Shown piece after piece: positions 56,099 through 63,948 of a DNA stretch of 64,000 bases (position 1 is its first letter; every line of letters begins with the position of its first letter). The position numbers and the translations under genes are program-made. This DNA is from Trichuris trichiura. Lineage: Eukaryota; Nematoda; Enoplea; Trichinellida; Trichuridae. The stretch covers positions 7,192,001 through 7,256,000 of the forward strand of contig JBAJFE010000014.1 in assembly GCA_037903355.1 (NCBI GenBank), read 5' to 3'. A model generated the notes under the pieces. That model saw only the letters and a program-made list of their open reading frames with translations. It ran no database searches and was not told where the DNA came from.

Positions 56099-56407
56099 TC
56101 TAGCTTAACCAGCGTTAGGAGGACATACTGTGGCTACTGATCAGACTTTCGATTGAAAAGAACTCTTTTGCCGCTGTCTTCTCTCACCTGAACATGACAG
56201 CGCCGTAACTTATGAATAATAGTGGCGAGCCACTATTCGGAAATAGCCATAGGGTCTCTTGAGTGTCGACAGTAACGCGGTTCACATTATTCATAAGTTA
56301 CGGTGCTGTCATGTTCAGGTGAGAGAAGACAGCGGCAGAAAGAGTTCTTTTCAATCGAAAGTCTGATCAGTAGCAACAGTATGTCCTCCTAACGCTGGTT
56401 AAGCTAG
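56099..56407. repeat. Foldback repeat with ~125-bp arms
   Basis: TAGCTTAACCAGCGTTAGGA at 56101 and TCCTAACGCTGGTTAAGCTA near 56388 begin arms that pair almost perfectly to ATAACTTATG-type sequence near 56220 and 56290. The loop (56226-56282) contains CGAGCCACTATTCGG, which also occurs just outside the right arm (56466), and GAGTGTCGACAGTAACGCGG, which recurs at 60212. No coding content. The family was not recognised. Confidence 0.8.
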
Positions 56408-56510
56408 GTATAAAAATTCGTTAAGCTCGCCACTATTCGCCATTGTCGACACTATTTCCGTATAGTGGCTCGCCACTATTCGGAAAGACCCGACTCTGTT
56501 TTTGATTTCC

Positions 56511-56720
56511 CGGGTCTAGTCCGAAATCAGCCCTCCGTCGGCTGAGGCGATAACTTCAAAAGAGGTCAAATGCGGATTAAGCAGCAATGGAACAATACGT
56601 TTGCCGGCCATCTTCTCCTGCCCTAAGCCTAAGCCTTAACATATTTCGAAAGACAAGATGTCTTTTAATAGGCTTGAATAGTTTCATAGCCGACGGAGGG
56701 CCGAATTCGGACTAGATCCG
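56511..56720. mobile_element. 210-bp MITE-like element
   Basis: Inverted ends GGTCTAGTCCGAAATCAGCC...CGTCGGCT and AGCCGACGGAGGGCCGAATT...ACTAGATCC span about 31 bp each with few mismatches. There is no coding region. A target duplication could not be settled. Confidence 0.65.
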
Positions 56721-57053
56721 ACCTTTTGGATAGAACATTTAGCCACACAGTGATTTCATACCAGAAATGATTGCGGTGCCTATAATTCTGTATGTTGCAG
56801 TGTATGGCTTCAGGTTATCTTTCATTTGTATTGCAGCAGGGTGCAAACGGCAGGACCCTGATCAGGTCCAAAATTCATTTAGAGAAAACTGATTTTGATT
56901 ATGTGAAAAAATAAGATGTTGAAAACTAAAAGACGGCCAAAAACACTTTTCAGTTATTGAGAGTTCGATAGAAAAAGTTAACACAAATTGTTACGGCTTG
57001 ATGTTGTCCCTGCTGATACTAACATTTTTAATTTAGTATTTATACTGACTTAG
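56721..57053. other. Probable intron upstream of the K2P exon
   Basis: AT-rich, ending in TATTTATACTGACTTAG, a good 3' splice site at 57052-57053. No exon seen. Confidence 0.5.
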
Positions 57054-57651
57054 ATACATGATATTAATCCTTTCAGTGGTCTTCGACAGTCTCTTGGTTC
57101 TGTTCGCAGTGCAACTCTTGTAACCATTTCCGATGAATTAGGAGGGTCTGAAAGTGATTCAGTAGAAGAAAGAGCACGGTCTAGCCTTGCCAGCTTCCAA
57201 GAAGATCGCTTACGCTCTGGTGCATCCTCAGTTACCAAGGACTCAACATCAATTACTGCAACCCGAGCAGATCTCCATTTAAAATTTTCTAAACTTTTTG
57301 AGCATTTCAAGAGTGTATACCGAAAGCTGGGACTGAGCCATTTTATTCCTGTTGTCATGCTACTACTTTATTCAGTGGCAGGCGCATCCATTTTACTGCT
57401 GATCGAAGGACCTTACGAGGAGCAGGTACGAAGGAATGAAAAGAATCACAGTGAAAATGTTAGAAATCACGCTGTAGAACGACTTGGGCAAATACTGAAA
57501 GATAAAGAGCTTTCCTTGGAAACAAAGTTATATGCCAGTCGTGATTTGATTATATGGTACGAAGAAAAGTTGGGAATCCAGAAAACAGTATTACTCCGAT
57601 GGGATATATGGAGCGCACTTTTCTATGTCGGGACAATTTTCACAACAATAG
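57054..57651 (+). CDS. Two-pore-domain potassium channel (TWK/KCNK-type), one exon
   Basis: K2P channels are dimeric plasma-membrane leak channels; each subunit has four membrane segments and two pore loops. This exon encodes a 106-residue cytoplasmic N-terminal part, rich in Ser and Thr (S-D-E-L-G-G-S-E-S-D-S-V-E-E-R), then the first membrane segment H-F-I-P-V-V-M-L-L-L-Y-S-V-A-G-A-S-I-L-L, the E-G-P-Y-E-E extracellular cap start, an amphipathic cap helix region, and the first pore helix A-L-F-Y-V-G-T-I-F-T-T-I-G, cut by a donor exactly before the expected Tyr-Gly of the selectivity filter (G|GTGAGC, phase 1). The frame is uninterrupted. The start codon and the rest of the channel are not in this exon; I found no second pore exon downstream to 64000, so either the next intron is at least 6 kb long or the exon was missed. 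Confidence 0.88.
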
Positions 57652-58313
57652 GTGAGCTCATTTTGTTTCAATCATTACTGTTGTACAGACTACAATGAAT
57701 TAATACCTGAGCACCTATAAAGTTCGCTGTGGTTTAGATGATCTTAACACCTAAGAAAGCAAATTTTCTTGTTGGAACTGTATCTTTTAAGAAAACCTTT
57801 TGCGGTTAAACCTTTTTCTTTAAAGGACGTTTACTGATATAAGCGGACTTTGACGAGCTTTCAGCTCTATTCGCGACCCATCATCAGCGCAATGCATGTC
57901 GCTAACCAGCGTGTCATTAGGTTTGCAACTCACTCTATCCAGCCAAGTTCGGTTGTCAGCTCTATCTTTAGCTGCGAGTCTTGGTCCCACCTCCTCAGTC
58001 AGACGGTGGAGCGATCTATTGCGATAGCAACACCGGCAAATGGGCGAAAATAAGCGAACAAACAAACGGACGATATACATCCGTCTGTTTTAAATGGAAC
58101 GAATTTTTTACATTCTTCTGTGCGGTTACTCAGTGTTCTTTATTCTGCTCCCTTCATTATCCTTTTCCTATTTTTCTAAGGCATTTTTTAAAAAAAATTA
58201 CAAAGACCCATTACGAAGGAAAGAAAAAGAAGTTGAAATTACATTATGATTTCACAAACATAAGAATTAAGACTTTGTGTTCATATTCGTTGCGCAGTCT
58301 GTTAAAGTAAATA
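57652..58313. other. K2P intron with a decayed Penelope tail
   Basis: The only recognisable item is a decayed minus-strand hammerhead-like motif at about 57855-57895 (CUGAUGA, U, GGGUC, loop GCGAAU, AGAGC, then UGAAAGCUC). Its stem no longer pairs fully. Confidence 0.45.
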
Positions 58314-59112
58314 TGGGAAGTCCTCGCTTAATGTCGTTTTGTTTTAGTATAGTTTTCGTGAAACGACTTCAGGAGGTAACAACAGTCGGCCAAGTTGAGT
58401 CGTTCAGTTAGTGTGTGCTTTCAACGGTATTGAGATATTCTCGCCCATTTGACATAAACAAGAGTCTTTTTGAGCTGAGTTGTTGTAACAGGAAATTCCC
58501 TGTGCCTTTTACGGTTTGCATGCAATCATCCCTTCACTTCAGTTTGCAGCTATGAGTGATAAACGTGCTGTGTGTTTTCCTGGGGACCTTGGCTATAAAA
58601 AGCAGAAAAAAAGAGTAACTGTAGAAATAAGACTAGAGGTTTTAAAATGGTTAGACAGAGAAGGATTGACATCAGAGCAGCTCTTCGCCTACCACCGGCA
58701 ACTATACGGTCAATAAGCAGCATTGCTGAAAGGATTAGAAGGCCTGTGGGAAGTGTAACATCTTTAGCTGCTGCAAGACTATCTCAGACTAGAAGCAGTG
58801 TAATGAGGAATACGGAGAGGCTACTAAATACTTGGATTGAAGAGTTGCACCAGTTGGCATGTTCGCTGATGGCTGTATAAACGAAAGCTTTAACTTTATT
58901 GAACATTTTTTTAAAAAAGAAGCTTTTATTGCCGAAAGTGAATGCTTCACCGCAAGTCGCTGTTGAGTCGAAAGTTTTAAGAAACGTTTTATACCACATA
59001 ACGTACGGACGGTGAAGAGGCTGCAAGTGTCGACAAAGAAGCCGCAGCCGCATATCCTACTTCTTTGAAGAAAATTATTGACGAATGAGGATACTCAACG
59101 CAACGAATTTTT
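58314..59112 (+). pseudogene. Tigger1-like transposase fragment
   Basis: The left end GGAAGTCCTCGCTTAATGTCG resembles the Tigger1-like terminus at 24488. Frames at 58552-58716 and 58647-58880 give M-S-D-K-R, K-K-R-V-T-V-E-I-R-L-E-V-L-K (HTH), A-E-R-I-R-R-P-V-G-S-V-T-S-L and M-R-N-T-E-R-L-L-N-T-W-I-E-E-L, the DNA-binding half of a pogo/CENP-B-type transposase. It is frameshifted and ends before the catalytic half. Confidence 0.72.
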
Positions 59113-59115
59113 AAT

Positions 59116-59300
59116 GCAGTAGAACCTCAAAGGTTGACCACCTCCATAAGTTGACCAAACTTTCACAGGCTGGTTGACCCATACGTATTCAAATTGAAAG
59201 CTAGCCTCTGTATGTAGACTACTTCTGTAAGTTGTATGTTGACCACTTGTACATTAACCAACTCTGTAAATTGTATTTTAACTTGCTCTCTACAACTTGA
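59116..59300. mobile_element. Fragment of the GTTGACC pogo family
   Basis: CAGTAGAACCTCAAAGGTTG followed by repeated GTTGACC/TTGACCA words at about 20-40 bp steps, preceded by TG-rich filler. Only one terminus is present. Confidence 0.65.
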
Positions 59301-59329
59301 CCACTCAGCTGTGACCATGACTGTGTAAG

Positions 59330-59715
59330 ATCCTCTGTTGTTCGTGAACTTGCCTAAAAACTGGATGTTTTGTAACGGGTGATTGGTCTTCATTTTGTAT
59401 CAATCTTTCTACGGCTTCCTCCCGTTTTTCTGTAGGTGTTATCTGTAAAACCCAGCGCAGACGCCTTACCAACGGATGGATGAACAAGTTGTTAGGAAAT
59501 TTCACAGAGAATGAATGTACGTAGCTTTCGGGAAGTTAGCGTAGGATAGCTCCTTATCGCACGCTAATGACGGGACTGGAGCGTCCCAAAAGCTACGTAC
59601 GTTTGTTCTCTGTCAACTTTTCTAACAGTTTGCTCATTCATTCGTTGGTAGGCTTTTTGTGCTGGTTTTTTACAGATAACACATACAGAAAAACGTAAGA
59701 AGCCGTGGAAAGATC
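59330..59715. mobile_element. Penelope-like double-tail hairpin, family A variant
   Basis: CTTACCAACGGATGGATGAAC at the left and TCATTCATTCGTTGGTAGGC at the right mark the facing tails. The centre has AGCTTTCGGGAAGTTAGCG on the left and CGCTAATGACGGGACTGGAG on the right. The left arm extends outward through an ATGAAGACC start (M-K-T-N-H-P) into a tail like hairpin 3. Hammerhead-like cores are eroded (CUAAUGA, and CCAAAAG in place of CCGAAAG). Confidence 0.65.
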
Positions 59716-59825
59716 AGGACAAAATCTTAACCTGCTCTCTATAACTTCACCAGTGCATACCTCCTTGATCTCTCAGTGTAAAGCAGACTTGACTGGTGAA
59801 GTTATAAAGAGCAGGTTAAGATTTA
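59714..59825. repeat. Inverted repeat, 33-bp arms
   Basis: AATCTTAACCTGCTCTCTAT...TTCACCAGT and ACTGGTGAAGTTATAAAGAG...TTAAGATT pair with one or two differences around a loop at 59752-59790. Confidence 0.8.
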
Positions 59826-59847
59826 TATATATATATATATATATATA
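59824..59847. repeat. TA microsatellite
   Basis: Uninterrupted TA dinucleotides, immediately followed by a Tigger terminus. Confidence 0.95.
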
Positions 59848-60210
59848 CAGGCGGCCCTCATTATCCGCGGTTAATTTGTTCAACATTTTGAGCATTTTGC
59901 CGCGTTAAGTTGAATTCCGCGTTATATAGGCTACCCTATGAAAAAGGCTAAATAGCTTATATTCTAGCTGTGTATTTCGTCCTATCCCCTTGAATTTCTT
60001 CGGGAACGTCGAGGGACGGAACGTATATACAGTTGATCGTCGGGGAGCTTTATTAAGCTATATACAGTTGATCGTCGGGGAGCTCAACTGTATATATATA
60101 TATATACACAGTTGAGCTCCCCGACGATCAACTGTATATAGCTTAATAAAGCTCCCCGACGATCAACTGTATATACGTTCCGTCCCTCGACGTTCCCGAA
60201 GAAATTCAAG
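59848..60210. mobile_element. Tigger terminal fragment folded into a palindrome
   Basis: CAGGCGGCCCTCATTATCCGC opens a Tigger terminus that follows the 60654 element to about GAATTTCTTCGGGAACG. From about 59983 the sequence is one half of a palindrome whose other half runs 60100-60208, with GATCGTCGGGGAGCT repeated twice in each arm and a (TA)n centre near 60092. The arms looked perfect by eye. It is a terminal fragment duplicated in reverse. Confidence 0.75.
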
Positions 60211-60244
60211 GGAGTGTCGACAGTAACGCGGTTCACATTATTTG

Positions 60245-60310
60245 GTTAAGGTTAAGTGAACGGTATAACGGTTAAGTGAACACAGGTTCACTTAACCTGT
60301 GTTCACTTAA

Positions 60311-60312
<2 letters not shown>
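60245..60312. repeat. GGTTAAGTGAAC palindromic cluster
   Basis: GGTTAAGTGAAC appears three times on the plus strand and as the complement GTTCACTTAACC twice, the innermost pair forming a hairpin with an ACAGG/CCTGT step. Confidence 0.75.

Positions 60313-60346
<34 letters not shown>
60313..60346. repeat. TA microsatellite
   Basis: About 17 TA units directly before a Penelope-like hairpin. Confidence 0.95.
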
Positions 60347-60347
<1 letters not shown>

Positions 60348-60350
<3 letters not shown>

Positions 60351-60618
60351 TGAAAATGTGGTTTCTTGGTACGGGAGCGTATGTTTTCATAGTGCAAAAG
60401 TTTTATTACGGAATTATTCCCGTTTAATGTGTTAAATAACTCCGGAGCTTTCGGGTCGACCGAGACCCGTCTTCAGCGGTTGTGAGTTATGGATGTCATC
60501 CATAACTCACAACCGCTGAAGCGCCGTAGCATCATAGACCCGACGGGTCTCGGTCAACCCGAAAGCTCCGGAGTTATTTAACACATTAAACGGAAATAAT
60601 TCCGTAATAAAACTTTTG

Positions 60619-60624
<6 letters not shown>
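60348..60624. mobile_element. Penelope-like double-tail hairpin, family B, inside a TA microsatellite
   Basis: Both edges are TA repeats, so its target duplication is hidden in them. The left arm extends outward (minus strand) through M-K-T-Y-A-P-V-P-R-N-H-I-F-K; the right arm ends at GCACTATA. The arms meet at GGATGTCATCC (about 60489-60499). A 21-bp stretch (60522-60542, CGCCGTAGC...AGACCCG) interrupts the right-arm ribozyme core only. Confidence 0.87.
60441..60480 (-). ncRNA. Hammerhead-like ribozyme motif, family B
   Basis: Minus strand: CUGAAGA, C, stem GGGUC/GACCC with loop UCGGUC, GAAA, G, CUCCGGAG, UU. AUAACUC upstream of the core can pair with GAGUUAU downstream of it, a possible stem I separated by an internal loop. 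Confidence 0.65.

Positions 60625-60653
<29 letters not shown>
60625..60653. repeat. TA microsatellite
   Basis: TA repeat between the Penelope-like hairpin and the 5' end of the full Tigger. Confidence 0.95.
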
Positions 60654-60656
<3 letters not shown>

Positions 60657-63288
60657 TCGGCCCTCGTTATCCGCGGTTAATTCGTCCCGGATTTTGAGCG
60701 TTACACCGCGTAAAAGGAATTCCGCGTCGTATAGGATACCCTATGAAAGAGGCCAAATAGCTTGTATTCCAGCCGCGTATTTCATCCTATCCCCTTGAAT
60801 TCCTTCCGGAACGGTTATCATACCTAGTGATCGTTCAAAGCTTGGTACTACGGAATCTAGCTACGAGATAATGACATCAACGAGACTGCGCTTGTCCAAT
60901 GGGGCCAGCCATCAGAGTCCAAGCCATTACATACAAGAAAGGACGAAAGTAGGATGATCTTTCTTTAAACGCCTGGAAATCGCCTTGCTTTAATGATTTG
61001 AGCGATGTACTGGTGTGCGGAATGGGTACAGAGCAGGAGAAATATAAAATGGACAGCCCCACTTAAGCGGAAATACTGAACTTCACATGGAACACATCCA
61101 CATAGAACAAAACGTCTATGGGCAGAAACGTTTGGCGCATCAGGAATCAGACAATTCATCCACTTTCTGTAGGTGGGTGCAGATCCCCTGGAGACCGGCC
61201 AGCCCTAGGGTTGCTTGAACTTGTTGGTAGCTAAACTTCCCGCCTTAAAATGATAGTCTCCGCAGCTGCCGGAGCCTTATTTAAAAACATTGTTATAGGG
61301 AGCAGTCTCTCCCTTTTCTTCGCTTCATCGAATAAATCCTGTAGCGGTCTCAACGAAGCCGTTATTCCTCGTGTAACGATGATGCGACGTTCCATGGATG
61401 GATCATATTCAACAATCATATCCTTTAGGACCTGCGCTTGCCGGAAAATAGTGGCCAGCTTTTGCAGCGTCCAATTCGAGGGTGTTTGAGCTTCTGTATC
61501 TTCCATAACGTCGTCGTCACTGGCCGTAGGTGGTTGCATCAGTTCTTCGAGTTCCTTGTCGGTGAACGGTTCTCCACAATGTTCTATGTGCTCTCTGATA
61601 TTGTCTTCTATCATGTCGGAGAAACCCTTACCTCCCAACTCCTTGGCAATATTCACTATTTCCATGACCTCCTCATCCATGGCACCTAAGTCCTCTCACT
61701 CAGTGACTGCGGCTCCTCACAAACGCTTCCAGCAACCACTGACTGTTCTAGGCTTTATCTCGTGTACTGCCTCCACAATGAGGGCGATAGCGTCTGCAAT
61801 CGAGAAACGCTTCCACAGGGCGGCAAGATCGCAATCAGCATTAGCGTGGACGGTATCATGAAGCTTTCCAAATACGAGACGAGTATAAGTAGCCTTAATG
61901 CATTTTATGGCGCCCTGATCCAGTGGCTGTAGTAGTGAAGTCGAGTTGGGGGGTCACAATTTCACCTCGACGTTCTCATTAGCGAAGCAAAGAGATTGCG
62001 GGTGACCGGGGGCGTTATCAGTTACGAGGAAGACTTTGAAAGCCATCCCCTTGCTTTCCAGGTACTTTTTCGCTTCAGGAATGAAGCATTGGTTAAACCA
62101 CTCCGTAAAAAGGATAACCGTCATCCATGCCTTCTTGTTGTGCTGCCAGAATACCGGCAGGCAATCCTTGTTCTTGTTTCTGAGCGACCGAAGATTACGA
62201 GTCCGGTAGACAACGCCGGGCTTTATTATGTGTCCTGCAGCGTTGCCACAGAGCACAAGAGTGAGTCGGTCTTTCAGTGGCTTGAATCCCGGGGCTTGCT
62301 TTGCGCTCTTGTAGATGTACGTGCGCTTTGGCATTTGCTTCCAGAATAATGCCGTCTTGTCACAATAGAAGATTTGTTCTGGGAGATATCCCTTTTGGTC
62401 CACTATCTCTTTGAATTCCTCCGGGAATGTCGAAGCAGCTACGCAATCAGCCGATGCTGCTTCTCCAGTCATCTTTAAGTTCTTGAGGTTGAAGCGCTTC
62501 ACGTATTTTGCTAGCCATCCTTTGCTAGCAGTAAACCCTTTTCTCTCGTTGTCTGCAACCACGCCAGATAAGTGCTACTATAAGCTCAGCGCTTTCTCTC
62601 GAATAACTTTCTCGTCTACAGGGACATGCTTCCGTGACATGTCCTCTATCCAAACGCTTAGCGCTTTCTCGGCCTTCACGAGGACTTTGTTGCGAACTAC
62701 AGCAGCACTTTTCGCCAGTGAAGGGTCGGGATGCACGCCTCTTCGAATCTCAGCTTCCTGCTGCTTTATCGTACGAATGCAGGATTCATTCTTCCCGATC
62801 TTGCGGCCCACTTCGGCACATGACAGTCCGCTTTTCAAAAGATAAAGGACTTCTACTTTCTCATGAAGAGTAAGAACGCTACGTTGTCTCTTAGCCCTAG
62901 AGGAACCGCTCTGTTCACTTAGTTGCCTTCCGTCAGCCATCCTCCTATGCGACACCAGTTACTCGACGCGGAAGTTCAGACCTACCACGCTGCAGGGAAA
63001 CTGATATTTGCGCACAGCGCGCGGCCTCGACAACGCGCACGAAGCAATAATGAGCAGTCAGAAAAATGACAATGCCTCATTAGCATTGTGCACGGTTAGA
63101 GAGCACTGTGGGAAGAGAAAGTTTTTCGCGAACGCGCAGATGATCACACTGCTGCCCAGGCATGCAACGACCCTAGTGCAGTTATAATGCCGGCCAGCGG
63201 TGCGCATGTCTCTGTGAAAAGATGAAGTCATTATTTCACGCTGGACAAACCGCGTTGTATAGAATCCGCGGATAACGAGGGCCGACTG
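60654..63288 (-). mobile_element. Tigger (pogo superfamily) DNA transposon, 2.6 kb
   Basis: Ends CAGTCGGCCCTCGTTATCCG and CGGATAACGAGGGCCGACTG are perfect inverted repeats of at least 20 bp, flanked by TA repeats. The only coding content is the transposase on the minus strand. The same family gave the deleted copy at 21072-22239, the fragment at 29041-30083 and the terminus at 59848. Confidence 0.92.
61231..62955 (-). pseudogene. Tigger transposase
   Basis: Order from 62955: HTH domain (R-S-V-L-T-L-H-E-K-V-E-V-L-Y-L-L-K-S-G), CENP-B-like domain (A-L-S-V-W-I-E-D-M-S-R-K-H-V-P and, after a stop near 62578, F-T-A-S-K-G-W-L-A-K-Y-V-K-R-F), then the DDE domain: F-Y-C-D-K-T-A-L-F-W-K (first Asp; the usual Glu-Thr is Lys-Thr), F-L-V-T-D-N-A-P-G-H-P (second Asp) at about 62010, and, after a stop at 61954, N-S-T-S-L-L-Q-P-L-D-Q-G-A (third Asp) at about 61920. 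The acidic C-terminal tail (61680-61231) contains S-D-M-I-E-D-N-I-R-E-H. All three catalytic Asp remain but at least three stops or shifts disable it. Confidence 0.88.
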
Positions 63289-63303
63289 TATATATATATA
63301 TAT
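63289..63303. repeat. TA microsatellite
   Basis: TA run between the Tigger terminus and a Penelope-like 3' end. Confidence 0.9.
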
Positions 63304-63449
63304 ATGGTTGTAAGGTCTTCTATGGCTTTTCCCTGTTTTTTCGTTGTGCTGTTATCTGTAATTAAACTAAAACAACTGCTCTACCAACGGATGGATGAGC
63401 CGTTATTAAGAAAATGTACAGATATCAATACACTCAACTTTTTAATGTT

Positions 63450-63486
63450 CAAAGCTTTCGGAACGCTCTAGTTCCGTCGTCAGTGA
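63450..63486 (-). ncRNA. Hammerhead-like ribozyme motif in Penelope 3' tail
   Basis: Minus strand: CUGACGA, C, stem GGAAC/GUUCC with loop UAGAGC, GAAA, GCUUUGAAC. It is in the same place relative to the endonuclease as the motif at 47836-47875 and nearly identical to that of hairpin 3. Confidence 0.7.
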
Positions 63487-63573
63487 GGTGGTGGAGGAGG
63501 TGCTATTCTCCAGACGGTGTTATATAGGCTCACGTAACAATAAGAATGGGGGTCGAGGTCAGCGCGGCAGAGA

Positions 63574-63948
63574 TCAACACTTGGTTTTACTTATAAGTGG
63601 TTCCCAAGCCGTGCTAATCTCTAGTCCTATGTCACGGTTGATCGTAAGGTTATGGCTGATGTAAAGAGCCTCCTTAACCCGGCGGCGATGGAAGTGGCTC
63701 TCGCGACAAATAATCCGGGGTTGTAGGTCGAGCGAGCATTGAGAGGAATGCTCGACGACCGCCGACGCCTTGATTGTCTCTTGTATAATCTTCTCTGGTT
63801 TGAGCTTCTGTGGTCGGCCTCGTCGTGGATTATTTGTCTTTGCTCCGTCGGGTGCGGTCAGTCTTCGCATCGCCTCTTTGTATCGGCTAACGTTGGTCAT
63901 GTGTTGGTCAAACCTGTGAAGTAAAGTGTTGCCCGTTTCTCCTTGGGC
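63574..63948 (-). CDS. Penelope GIY-YIG endonuclease, C-terminal part
   Basis: An open frame begins G-E-T-G-N-T-L-L-H-R-F-D-Q-H-M, the second half of the GIY-YIG core, and continues through a basic linker (R-R-G-R-P-Q-K-L-K-P) into A-S-A-V-V-E-H-S-S-Q-C and R-R-R-V-K-E-A-L-Y-I-S, where the Glu and Arg/Lys-rich positions of the nuclease lie. It stops at 63574. The part before G-E-T-G is not the expected V-V-Y...S-Y-I-G sequence but the inverted 3' segment, so the nuclease is decapitated. Unlike the copy in Gypsy it has no internal stop. Confidence 0.85.
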   Translation of the reverse strand, partial: AQGETGNTLLHRFDQHMTNVSRYKEAMRRLTAPDGAKTNNPRRGRPQKLKPEKIIQETIKASAVVEHSSQCSLDLQPRIICRESHFHRRRVKEALYISHNLTINRDIGLEISTAWEPLISKTKC

